Below, one piece after another: positions 1 to 6,362 of a stretch of 6,791 nt of DNA. Each line of letters begins with the position of its first letter. Position 1 is the stretch's first letter. Origin of the DNA: Bacillota bacterium (GTDB lineage: Bacteria; Bacillota; Clostridia; Peptostreptococcales; Anaerovoracaceae); contig JABUTE010000079.1 of NCBI GenBank assembly GCA_021443825.1, forward strand, positions 1 to 6,791, written 5' to 3'. The notes beneath the pieces are model-generated. The model was not told where the DNA came from. It saw nothing but the letters and a program-made list of their open reading frames with translations, and searched no databases. Made by a program: the position numbers and the translations under genes.

Positions 1-1
1 A

Positions 2-622
2 ATGAAGCTCACTTATATCGGACATGCATGTTTTAAACTGGAGACCCTGTCATCGTCATTGGTGCTCGATCCTTACGCAGACGGCACCGTACCCGGGCTG
101 AAGAATATCCGGGAAACGGCAGATCTGGTCTTATGCAGCCATGAACACCGCGACCACGGCGCAAGAGAAACGGTGGTTCTTTCCGGAAAAAGGGCAGAAG
201 AGCTGCCTTTTTCCGTTCAGGTGATCGAGACCTTTCACGACGACGCGCAGGGCGCCAAAAGAGGCCCCAACAAGATCCATATCATCAAGGCAGAAGGGCT
301 GAAGATCGTTCACTTCGGCGATCTTGGCTGCGAGCTGACCGAAGAACAGCTTACGCCCCTGCTTGATGCCGATTGCATCCTGATCCCGGTGGGCGGCTTT
401 TATACCATCGACGGGCACCAGGCGGCCTCCATCGCTGCCCGCATCGGCGCAGCAGTGACGGTTCCCATGCATTATTACCGCGAAGGCGTCGGCTATGATG
501 TGATCTCCGGCCCGGAGGATTTTCTGGACCATTTTGTAGAATATGACGAGGAAGAATGCTCCATTCAGCTTTCCGGAAACGATGACCAGCGCATCGTGCT
601 TCTGTCTCCTCTCAATAAATAA
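2..622 (+). CDS. MBL-fold metal-dependent hydrolase (UlaG/YtkL-like)
   Basis: A 206-residue cytoplasmic protein of the metallo-beta-lactamase fold. The N-terminus (MKLTYIGHACF) is the usual beginning of the small UlaG/YtkL-type hydrolases, so the ATG at base 2 is probably the true start, although its ribosome-binding site lies outside the window. The metal-binding motif HxHxDH is intact at residues 47-52 (HEHRDH). Further candidate ligands are H79 (TFHDD), H104/D107 (VHFGDLG) and H157 (PMHYY). The length is normal for the family and no signal peptide or membrane segment is present. Known members hydrolyse varied substrates such as phosphodiester and lactone bonds, and the substrate here cannot be read from the sequence. 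It precedes mgtE by 23 bp on the same strand, so the two are probably cotranscribed. The family call is secure; the specific function is unknown. Confidence 0.9.
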   Translation: MKLTYIGHACFKLETLSSSLVLDPYADGTVPGLKNIRETADLVLCSHEHRDHGARETVVLSGKRAEELPFSVQVIETFHDDAQGAKRGPNKIHIIKAEGLKIVHFGDLGCELTEEQLTPLLDADCILIPVGGFYTIDGHQAASIAARIGAAVTVPMHYYREGVGYDVISGPEDFLDHFVEYDEEECSIQLSGNDDQRIVLLSPLNK

Positions 623-645
623 AACGAAGAAAGAGAGGAAGTCTC

Positions 646-2034
646 ATGAATGAACTGAATGAAAAGCTGACAGAGCTTCTGGATCTGCTCCGCGCCAGAC
701 ATTATCAGCAGCTGCGCCTTTTGCTTGAGGACCTGAACCCGGCTGATATCGCAGAGATCCTGGTGACGCTGACCGACGACGAAGAGATCTCGCAGGAGGA
801 GCTGATCAAGCTGTTTCGTCTGATCCCCAAGGATCTGGCCGCCGATACCTTCGTCGAAATGGAACCGGAGATGCAGGAAAAGCTGATCTCGTCGTTCTCC
901 GACAAAGAGCTGCACGACGTGGTCGACGAGCTGTATCTGGACGACGCGGTCGACATTATCGAGGAGATGCCTGCCAACGTGGTCGCAAGGATCCTGAAGT
1001 CGGTGGACGCCAATACCAGGGCAAACCTGAACCAGCTGCTCAACTATCCGGAGGATTCCGCAGGCTCCATCATGACCATCGAGTATGTAGACCTGCGCCC
1101 CGATATTACCGTCTGGGATGCCTTTACCATCATTCGCGCCGCCGGTGTCGACAAGGAGACCATCTATACCTGCTATATAACGGATAAGCGCAAGCTGGTT
1201 GGTATCGTTACGGTCAAGGATCTGCTGCTGGCCTCGTATGAGGATAAGCTGTGCGATATCATGGAAGACAACGTGATCAGCGTCAATACCCTGAGCGATA
1301 AGGAAGAGGTCGCCCAGATGCTGAGCAAATACGACTTTACGGCCCTTCCTGTCGTCGATAAAGAGAACCGTCTGGTGGGCATCGTCACCGTTGACGACGC
1401 CATCGACGTCATGATCGAAGAGGCTACCGAAGACATCGAAAAGATGGCTGCGATCACCCCTTCGGAGCGGCCCTATCTGAGGACGGGCATTTTTGAGACC
1501 TTCCTGCAGAGGATCCCCTGGCTGCTGCTGCTGATGGTATCGGCCACCTTTACCGGGCTCATCATCACCGGCTTTGAGGATGCGCTGGCTGCCCAGGTCG
1601 CTCTGACGGCCTTCATTCCCATGCTGATGGATACGGGAGGCAATTCCGGTTCCCAGGCGTCGGTCACCATCATTCGCGGTATTTCGCTGGGCGAGATCGA
1701 ATTCTCCGATCTTCTGGAGGTCATCTGGAAGGAGATCCGCGTTTCCGTGCTCTGCGGTCTTGTTCTGGCTGCCGTATCGTTCGGTAAGATCATGCTGGTC
1801 GATCATCTGATGATGAACAATCCATCCATTACCGTCGGGGTTGCAGCCGTCGTCTGCCTGACCCTGCTCTTTACCGTTTTCATCGCCAAGCTGGTCGGCT
1901 GCACCCTGCCGATGTTTGCGAAAAAGCTGGGCTTTGACCCTGCGGTCATGGCATCGCCCTTCATCACCACCATCGTCGATGCCCTGTCGCTGCTGATCTA
2001 TATGAACGTGGCAAAGGCCATGTTGGGCATCTGA
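646..2034 (+). CDS. mgtE: Magnesium transporter MgtE
   Basis: A 462-residue integral membrane Mg2+ channel with the full MgtE architecture. A helical cytoplasmic MgtE_N domain spans about residues 18-125. Two CBS domains follow, about 138-199 (ending GIVTVKDLLLAS) and 201-260 (containing GIVTVDDAIDVM). The C-terminal pore domain, about 285-462, has five predicted helices. Conserved pore sequences are present: PMLMDTGGNSGSQ at 325-337 and GFDPAVMASPF at 429-439. D431 appears to correspond to the Mg2+-binding pore Asp of the family, and D445 follows in TTIVDALS. In studied members the acidic N and CBS domains sense intracellular Mg2+ and close the pore. A ribosome-binding site GAGAGGAAG at 633-641 supports the ATG at 646. 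There is no room upstream for an M-box riboswitch. The gene ends just before a strong terminator and looks complete. Confidence 0.96.
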   Translation: MNELNEKLTELLDLLRARHYQQLRLLLEDLNPADIAEILVTLTDDEEISQEELIKLFRLIPKDLAADTFVEMEPEMQEKLISSFSDKELHDVVDELYLDDAVDIIEEMPANVVARILKSVDANTRANLNQLLNYPEDSAGSIMTIEYVDLRPDITVWDAFTIIRAAGVDKETIYTCYITDKRKLVGIVTVKDLLLASYEDKLCDIMEDNVISVNTLSDKEEVAQMLSKYDFTALPVVDKENRLVGIVTVDDAIDVMIEEATEDIEKMAAITPSERPYLRTGIFETFLQRIPWLLLLMVSATFTGLIITGFEDALAAQVALTAFIPMLMDTGGNSGSQASVTIIRGISLGEIEFSDLLEVIWKEIRVSVLCGLVLAAVSFGKIMLVDHLMMNNPSITVGVAAVVCLTLLFTVFIAKLVGCTLPMFAKKLGFDPAVMASPFITTIVDALSLLIYMNVAKAMLGI

Positions 2035-2065
2035 GAAGAGTTGCCGCAGAAAGCAGAAAAAAGAA

Positions 2066-2108
2066 AAGATCCATCCTCCCGAAGAGAGGATGGATCTTAT
2101 TGTTTTTT
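2066..2108. terminator. Bidirectional intrinsic terminator between convergent genes
   Basis: A perfect 13-bp inverted repeat (AAGATCCATCCTC at 2066-2078, GAGGATGGATCTT at 2086-2098) encloses the 7-base loop CCGAAGA. On the plus strand it is followed by a T-rich run with six T at 2103-2108, which fits termination of mgtE. On the minus strand the other side reads TTTTCTTTTTT (2055-2065), which fits termination of the leftward glyA/kinase-like transcript whose last stop codon is about 30 bases away. The placement between converging genes agrees with a shared terminator. Confidence 0.92.
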
Positions 2109-2126
2109 GTGAAGCAGACTTTTGTA

Positions 2127-2732
2127 TCAGACCATAAAGGTCTTTTCCTTTTCTGCCGTTTCGGCATCGTAGTTTACACCTGCCTTGCTGCAGGCTTTTT
2201 GCAGTGCCTGTGAGAAAGCCTCTGCAAGGCGCATACCGTTGATATCAAAGTACTGCCTTGCCAGACGGAGAAAGGCGCACAAGACCTCGTGGGCCCGTCC
2301 GCTGAAGGGCTCTTTCATAGCGTAAAGCTGCGCAAGAGCCTCTGCCAGGTCGCCCTCCATAAAGGAGGCCTTGCAATGCTCAAAGTCAAGGTAGAGAAGA
2401 CCGTCTGCAGAAAGGATGAACTTGTGCAGGTCGAGCTGCTCCAGACTGTTGCCTGTTTTTTCGCGAAACGCAGCATACCAGGAGAAGAATCGCTTCAGAT
2501 CTTCTTCCAGAAGGTCGCTGCTTTCGTACTCGGCAAGCATACGGTCATAGAGAGTCTCTCCTTCGACAAACCGATGCTCGAGGGTGTCGTGGCCGGTGAA
2601 GGTCACCTCCGGAGCAAGGCCTGAGCCGTTCAGCTTTTCGTAAATGCCGGCTTCTCTGAGATAGTTGAGATGAGAACCGTAGGTCTTGATGACCAGGTCC
2701 CCTTTTCTGACTACCTGATTATCCGATGACAT
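2127..2732 (-). CDS. Small degenerate protein-kinase/APH-fold protein of unknown function
   Basis: A 201-residue soluble protein that resembles the small kinase-like (aminoglycoside phosphotransferase/RIO-like) fold. Visible traits are a possible nucleotide-binding lysine K16 in LVIKTY, a helix with E27 followed by a P-loop-side pattern (GLAPEVTFTG), a catalytic-loop-like LDLHKFIL (100-107, D101), and a metal-binding DFE at 117-119 in place of the usual DFG/DFD. The tail after DFE (GDLAEALAQLYAMKEPFS) matches the helical part of such proteins. The catalytic loop is one residue shorter than the APH consensus and lacks its Asn, so activity is uncertain. It is well below full APH length (about 250-300). 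It starts 17 bases after glyA and its Shine-Dalgarno overlaps the glyA stop, indicating coexpression. The substrate is unknown; kinase-fold membership is an inference from short motifs. Confidence 0.72.
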   Translation of the reverse strand: MSSDNQVVRKGDLVIKTYGSHLNYLREAGIYEKLNGSGLAPEVTFTGHDTLEHRFVEGETLYDRMLAEYESSDLLEEDLKRFFSWYAAFREKTGNSLEQLDLHKFILSADGLLYLDFEHCKASFMEGDLAEALAQLYAMKEPFSGRAHEVLCAFLRLARQYFDINGMRLAEAFSQALQKACSKAGVNYDAETAEKEKTFMV

Positions 2733-2742
2733 AGAGCCGATA

Positions 2743-2751
2743 TTCCTTCCT
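2743..2751 (-). promoter_or_regulatory. Ribosome-binding site overlapping the glyA stop codon
   Basis: On the minus strand AGGAAGGAA lies about 10 bases before the ATG at 2732. Its first two bases are the last two of the glyA TAG (2750-2752). This fixes the start of the kinase-like gene and suggests translational coupling to glyA. Confidence 0.75.
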
Positions 2752-4000
2752 ATTCGTAGAGGGGGAAGCCTGCGCAGAGCTTTTCAACTTCTGCTCTGAT
2801 GTAATCGGCCTTGTTTTCAAAGTCGGTTGCAGTCAGATAGATGTATTCTGCGATCTTCTTCATTTCGGGTTCCTTGAAGCCTCTGGTGGTTGCTGCGGGG
2901 GTGCCGATGCGGATACCGCTGGTGTACTTGGCAGGCTGGGGATCTCCGGGGATCATGTTCTTGTTGACGGTGATGAAGACTTCGTCCAGTCTCTTTTCCA
3001 TTTCCTTACCGGTGATGTTGAACTTGCGCAGGTCGACCAGCATCAGGTGGTTGTCGGTTCCGCCGGATACAAGATCAAAGCCTCTTGCTACCAGTTCTTC
3101 TGCCAGGACCTTTGCGTTAGCAACGACCTGCTTCTGGTATTCGGTAAATTCGGGCTTGAGAGCTTCGCCGAAAGCGGCAGCCTTTGCTGCGATGATATGC
3201 TCCAGAGGACCGCCCTGTGCGCCGGGGAATACGGCGGAGTTCAGCTTCTTGAAGAGATCGGCGTTGTTGCTGAGGATCATGCCGCCGCGGGGACCTCTGA
3301 GGGTCTTGTGGGTGGTGGTGGTGACGACGTCAGCATAGGGCAGGGGAGAGGGATGCAGACCGGCTGCAACCAGACCTGCTACGTGAGCCATGTCGACCAT
3401 CAGGTAAGCGCCGACTTCGTGAGCGATCTCAGCGAACTTTTCGTAATCGATGAATCTGGGATAGGCGGAAGCGCCTGCGATGATCATCTTGGGCTTGTGC
3501 TCGTGTGCCAGTCTTCTCAGCTCATCGTAATCGATCACATTGGTATCTTCGGTAACGCCGTAAGGAACGATGTTATACTGCTTTCCGGAGAAGTTTACGG
3601 GGGATCCGTGGGTCAGGTGCCCGCCGTGATCCAGGTTCATACCCAGAACGGTATCTCCGGGAGTGCAGAGTGCCAGATATACGGCATAGTTTGCCTGTGC
3701 GCCGGAATGGGGCTGAACATTGGCATATTCGCAGTTGAACAGCTTCTTTGCTCTTTCGATGGCAAGAGTCTCAACAACGTCTACGTTGACGCAGCCGCCG
3801 TAGTAGCGTCTGCCGGAGTAGCCTTCTGCATACTTGTTGGTCAGGACTGTGCCGGCTGCTGCAAGTACCAGGGGAGAAACGATATTCTCGGACGCGATGA
3901 GTTCGATGTTTCTCTTCTGACGCTTAAGCTCTGCATCGATGGCAACGCCCAGTTCGGGGTCCATCTGAGAAATATAAGCATTGTTCTCGGTTACATTCAT
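2750..4000 (-). CDS. glyA: Serine hydroxymethyltransferase
   Basis: A 416-residue PLP enzyme, the normal bacterial length. It interconverts serine plus tetrahydrofolate with glycine plus 5,10-methylene-tetrahydrofolate in the cytosol, supplying one-carbon units. Landmarks in order are IELIASEN (32-39), NKYAEGYSGRRYYGG (55-69, with Y57 and E59 of the active site), HSGAQAN (98-104), MVDMAHVAGLVAAG (201-214, cofactor-side Asp and His), the PLP-lysine motif TTTTHKTLRGPRGG with K232, and SGIRIGTPA with R364 for the substrate carboxylate. No key residue is missing. The ATG at 4000 has a near-perfect Shine-Dalgarno AAGGAGGA (4008-4015) eight bases upstream. A strong promoter lies at 4052-4080 and leaves a leader of roughly 45 nt, too short for a glycine or similar riboswitch. 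The kinase-like gene follows in the same transcript. Confidence 0.98.
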   Translation of the reverse strand: MNVTENNAYISQMDPELGVAIDAELKRQKRNIELIASENIVSPLVLAAAGTVLTNKYAEGYSGRRYYGGCVNVDVVETLAIERAKKLFNCEYANVQPHSGAQANYAVYLALCTPGDTVLGMNLDHGGHLTHGSPVNFSGKQYNIVPYGVTEDTNVIDYDELRRLAHEHKPKMIIAGASAYPRFIDYEKFAEIAHEVGAYLMVDMAHVAGLVAAGLHPSPLPYADVVTTTTHKTLRGPRGGMILSNNADLFKKLNSAVFPGAQGGPLEHIIAAKAAAFGEALKPEFTEYQKQVVANAKVLAEELVARGFDLVSGGTDNHLMLVDLRKFNITGKEMEKRLDEVFITVNKNMIPGDPQPAKYTSGIRIGTPAATTRGFKEPEMKKIAEYIYLTATDFENKADYIRAEVEKLCAGFPLYE

Positions 4001-4051
4001 GGGATTGTCCTCCTTAAAAATAGATACAGGGACAGTAAAAATACTGCTTCA

Positions 4052-4080
4052 ATAATAGCATTTTCGGTTTCAGCAGTCAA
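4052..4080 (-). promoter_or_regulatory. Sigma-A type promoter for glyA
   Basis: On the minus strand TTGACT (4075-4080) is followed by exactly 17 bases and then TATTAT (4052-4057), with TGC directly before the -10, making it an extended -10. The expected transcription start is near 4045, about 45 bases before the glyA ATG. It sits in the 119-bp gap after the nitroreductase gene, so glyA can be expressed independently of it. Confidence 0.85.
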
Positions 4081-4119
4081 ATGGACGGCTGCTGCAGAAT
4101 GAGTACGGCCGGCGGGCCG

Positions 4120-4614
4120 TTAAACGAAATGGATCCGTTCCTCGTGAAAGCGATCCTGCTGCTGCTTCGTTTCGGCAGGATAGCCAAGAGGCAGAAGGGC
4201 AAAGGCCTTCAGGTTTTCGGGCATATGAAGGATCTCTTCGACAGCACGCATCCGGTCTTCCACCGGAGAAATGCCCATCCATACGCCGCCAAGACCCAGA
4301 GAAGTCATTTCGAGCCACATGTTTTCGGTCGCGATGGCGCAATCGATATCGCCGTATTGCTCGAAGATCATGTTGTCTGTTTTGATGCAGGGCACGATGA
4401 CGACAGGGGCTGCTGCAGCGCAGCCGGAATAGCGGTGCACCTTCGACAGCTTTTCGATCGTTTCCTTATCTTCGACAACATAGAATTCCCAGGGCTGCTG
4501 GTTGCCTGCGGAAGGAGCCTGCATGCCTGCCTTTAAGATCTGCATCAGTTTTTCCCGTTCGACCGGACGGTCCTGGTATTTGCGGATGCTGACGCGGGTG
4601 TAGATTTCGTTCAT
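4120..4614 (-). CDS. Nitroreductase-family FMN oxidoreductase
   Basis: A 164-residue cytosolic flavoprotein of the nitroreductase fold, at the short end of the family, which normally works as a homodimer with FMN and NAD(P)H. FMN-contact patterns visible are RVSIRKYQDRPV (7-18, R7 and R11), QAPSAGNQQPWEF (32-44), GLGGVWMG (107-114) and LPLGYPAE (141-148). There is no ferredoxin-like cysteine cluster, so it is the simple single-domain type. The physiological substrate cannot be told; members reduce nitro compounds, quinones or flavins. The ATG at 4614 has GGAGG at 4621-4625, six bases upstream. It lies upstream of glyA on the same strand, separated by 119 bp that contain the glyA promoter, and no convincing terminator lies between them, so some read-through is possible. 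Confidence 0.93.
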   Translation of the reverse strand: MNEIYTRVSIRKYQDRPVEREKLMQILKAGMQAPSAGNQQPWEFYVVEDKETIEKLSKVHRYSGCAAAAPVVIVPCIKTDNMIFEQYGDIDCAIATENMWLEMTSLGLGGVWMGISPVEDRMRAVEEILHMPENLKAFALLPLGYPAETKQQQDRFHEERIHFV

Positions 4615-4650
4615 GAGAAACCTCCGATCCTTTTATTGATTGATAGGAAT

Positions 4651-4679
4651 ATCTTACCATGAAATCCGTAAAAAGTCGG
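4651..4679 (-). promoter_or_regulatory. Probable promoter for the nitroreductase gene
   Basis: On the minus strand an extended -10, TGG plus TAAGAT (4651-4656), lies 17 bases from a weak -35, CCGACT (4674-4679; only GAC matches the consensus). It would start transcription about 30 bases before the ATG at 4614. The -35 is poor, so this is tentative. Confidence 0.45.
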
Positions 4680-4726
4680 TGAAAAAAGATTGATGAAATA
4701 GCAGTCTCCTTAAAAGAACCATACAT

Positions 4727-4788
4727 CCTTCCGGTGGCACCTGCCGCTTTCGGCAGACAAAGGAAGTGCTCTCTTCCGATCTGCGGAA
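4727..4788. other. Cluster of small inverted repeats in the divergent intergenic region
   Basis: Bases 4615-4883 hold no gene. Inside lie a perfect 6-bp hairpin CTGCCG-CTTT-CGGCAG (4741-4756), flanked by the outer pair CTTCC/GGAAG (4728-4732 and 4762-4766), and a second 5-bp hairpin TTCCG-ATCTG-CGGAA (4774-4788). Neither is followed by a T-tract, so they are not convincing terminators. They could be operators or fortuitous. Confidence 0.4.
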
Positions 4789-4812
4789 ATCAGAAAATGA
4801 CGCGGAAAAGTC

Positions 4813-4841
4813 TTTTCTATCCGGATGTACTGTGATATAAT
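4813..4841 (+). promoter_or_regulatory. Extended -10 promoter for tRNA-Arg and probably the MATE gene
   Basis: A consensus TATAAT at 4836-4841 is preceded by TGA (extended -10, TG at 4833-4834). A weak -35, TTTTCT, lies at 4813-4818 with a 17-base spacer. The start point would be near 4848, giving a pre-tRNA leader of about 35 bases. No other good plus-strand promoter is seen before the tRNA or before the MATE gene. Confidence 0.78.
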
Positions 4842-4857
4842 ACCAATTTGCCGGGAT

Positions 4858-4873
4858 GCTGTTTTGAAACAGC
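4858..4873 (+). repeat. Short perfect palindrome in the pre-tRNA leader
   Basis: GCTGTTT (4858-4864) and AAACAGC (4867-4873) form a perfect inverted repeat with a two-base centre, ending 10 bases before the tRNA. Only three T follow, so it is too weak for a terminator. It may be a leader hairpin or a protein-binding palindrome. Confidence 0.55.
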
Positions 4874-4883
4874 TTTCGGCTAT

Positions 4884-4960
4884 GTGCCCGTAGCTCAGTT
4901 GGATAGAGCGTTGGACTCCGACTCCAAAGGCCGCAGGTTCGACTCCTGTCGGGCACACCA
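4884..4960 (+). tRNA. tRNA-Arg (anticodon CCG)
   Basis: A 77-nt tRNA with encoded CCA that folds cleanly. The acceptor GTGCCCG pairs perfectly with CGGGCAC. The D stem is GCTC/GAGC. The anticodon stem TTGGA/TCCAA carries the loop CTCCGAC, with the anticodon CCG at 4918-4920, reading the Arg codon CGG. The variable loop is AGGCC. The T stem GCAGG/CCTGT has one G-U pair around TTCGACT. Discriminator A precedes CCA. It is transcribed toward the MATE gene, with only a TTTT and no hairpin terminator after it. Confidence 0.97.
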
Positions 4961-4986
4961 TTTTGAATATGCGAAAGTGTGGTCGA

Positions 4987-6348
4987 ATGAAAGCGAAGGG
5001 ATCCTCAAAACTTACCGAAGGTAATATCTATTCCTGTATCATCGCATTTGCACTGCCGATCCTGGCATCCCACATCTTTCAGAACCTGTATAACAGCGTC
5101 GACTCCATTGTGGTCGGAAATTACGTCGGAAAGACGGCTCTTGCAGCCGTCGGCTCCTGTTCGGACATTTCTGCGCTGCTTACCGGATTTTTCACCGGCC
5201 TCTCCAACGGAGCCGGTGTTTTATTTGCCCGCTATTACGGCTCAAAGGATTACCGCAACCTGCAGGACTCCATTCATACCGCAGTGACCTTCTCCCTGAT
5301 CATCGGGGTACTGATGGCGGCGGTGGGCGTGCTCCTGACGCCATTTCTGCTGCGCCTGGTCGACTGCCCGGCCGATGTCTATCCGGAGGCAGTGGCTTAC
5401 CTTCGCGTTTATTTTATCGGCGTTCTGTTCACAGCCATCTACAATGTGGGCTCCGGCGTGCTGCGGGCGGTGGGTGATTCTCTGCGGCCGTTTCTGTTTC
5501 TTGTCGTTGCCAGTGTGATCAACATCGGCATGGACCTTTTTACGGTGGTCGTTTTGCATATGGGCGTCGTCGGTGTCGCTCTTGCCACCATCGTCTCTCA
5601 GCTTATTTCCGTGATCCTGGTCTTCGGCGTTATGATGCGCACCGACGATGTCTATAAGCTTTCGGTCAGCAAGCTGCATATCAACGGAGCCATCCTGAAG
5701 GAGGTCATCCGCCTGGGCATTCCGGCGGCGATCCAGTCCAGTCTGCTGAGCCTTTCCAATCTGTTCGTTCAGAAGTATCTCAATTCCTTCGGCTCAAGTG
5801 CCATGGCCGGCTCTGCCGCAGCGAAGAAGGTGGATAAATTTATCGGCATGATCGGCCAGTCCATCGGCCAGGCCACCGCGCCTTATGTCAGCCAGAACAT
5901 CGGTGCCGGCAAGAAGGCCCGTGTCAAAAACGGGATCAAGGCCGTTCTGGTCATCTCCAACTGCACTCTTGTCGCCGTCACGGTGCTGATCCTCTTCGCC
6001 TCCCGCGATCTGATCGGCATTTTTACCTCCGATGGCGAGGCTTTGGGCTACGGAATGCTGATGCTGCAGATGCTGGTTCCCTTCTATGTTTTCCAGAATC
6101 TGAACCAGATCTTCTCCAATACGGTGAGAGGCTTCGGTCATTCTTCGATGGTCATGATCCTTTCCCTCAGCGGTATGATCGGCTGCAGGCAGTTGTTTCT
6201 TGCGATCACCATGAGCATCGCCCACGATATCCGCTTCGTATTTCTCGGGTTCCCTGTAGGCTGGTTCTGCTCCGGCTTATTTGTATATATCTATTATGCG
6301 ATCAACAAAAAGAAGCTGTACGCAGAAGCGTTCGGCGAGGAACAATGA
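4987..6348 (+). CDS. MATE-family multidrug/toxin efflux transporter
   Basis: A 453-residue inner-membrane antiporter with the usual MATE length and about 12 predicted helices. Such proteins export cationic drugs, metabolites or toxins using Na+ or H+ gradients; the substrate here is unknown. Recognisable segments are LTEGNIY...FALPILASHIFQNLYN (9-36), VDSIVVGNYVG (38-48), GSGVLRAVGDSLRP (155-168), NIGMDLF (179-185), and the second-half equivalents NTVRGFGHSSM (378-388), GMIGCRQLF (396-404) and GFPVGW (421-426). I choose the ATG at 4987 because LTEG near residue 9 matches how clostridial MATE proteins begin. In-frame ATG 4969 and TTG 4963 would add six or eight atypical residues. No start has a good Shine-Dalgarno. 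The gene begins 26 bases after the tRNA, with no promoter or terminator between, and the serine hydrolase follows 14 bases after its stop. Confidence 0.93.
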   Translation: MKAKGSSKLTEGNIYSCIIAFALPILASHIFQNLYNSVDSIVVGNYVGKTALAAVGSCSDISALLTGFFTGLSNGAGVLFARYYGSKDYRNLQDSIHTAVTFSLIIGVLMAAVGVLLTPFLLRLVDCPADVYPEAVAYLRVYFIGVLFTAIYNVGSGVLRAVGDSLRPFLFLVVASVINIGMDLFTVVVLHMGVVGVALATIVSQLISVILVFGVMMRTDDVYKLSVSKLHINGAILKEVIRLGIPAAIQSSLLSLSNLFVQKYLNSFGSSAMAGSAAAKKVDKFIGMIGQSIGQATAPYVSQNIGAGKKARVKNGIKAVLVISNCTLVAVTVLILFASRDLIGIFTSDGEALGYGMLMLQMLVPFYVFQNLNQIFSNTVRGFGHSSMVMILSLSGMIGCRQLFLAITMSIAHDIRFVFLGFPVGWFCSGLFVYIYYAINKKKLYAEAFGEEQ

Positions 6349-6362
6349 AAGGAGTCTTTGTA

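Noticed and set aside
565..1806. A 413-codon open frame on the minus strand, antisense to mgtE.
   Set aside because: It lies opposite a clear mgtE and is rich in His, Gln, Asp and Gly with no recognisable domain, as expected of a frame shadowing biased codons.
4001..4051. Possible riboswitch in the glyA leader.
   Set aside because: With the promoter at 4052-4080 the leader is about 45 nt, too short for a glycine, SAM or THF riboswitch, and no such motif is visible.
4071..4094. Inverted repeat CAGCAG/CTGCTG around the -35 of the glyA promoter, a possible operator.
   Set aside because: Only six matched bases of a simple triplet pattern with no extension; easily fortuitous.
3047..4102. A 351-codon open frame on the plus strand, antisense to glyA.
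   Set aside because: glyA is unmistakable on the other strand; the antisense product has low-complexity Gly/Val/Cys-rich sequence, no domain, and would run through the glyA promoter.
4105..4120. A GC-rich hairpin ACGGCC-GGCG-GGCCGT overlapping the end of the nitroreductase gene.
   Set aside because: The stem is only 6 bp and no T-tract follows on the minus strand, so it cannot be called a terminator.
4466..4726. A minus-strand open frame starting at 4726 that could encode a leader peptide before the nitroreductase gene.
   Set aside because: Its first part spans the likely nitroreductase promoter and the rest overlaps the nitroreductase gene in another frame; the product has no features and the ribosome-binding spacing is poor.
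4884..4986. The tRNA-Arg 3' end as an integration site for a mobile element.
   Set aside because: There is no integrase, no direct repeat of the tRNA 3' end in the window, and the following genes look like normal chromosomal genes.
5242..6225. Two minus-strand open frames (5242-5679 and 5794-6225) opposite the MATE gene.
   Set aside because: His/Asp/Gln-rich products without motifs, fully inside a well-supported transporter gene.
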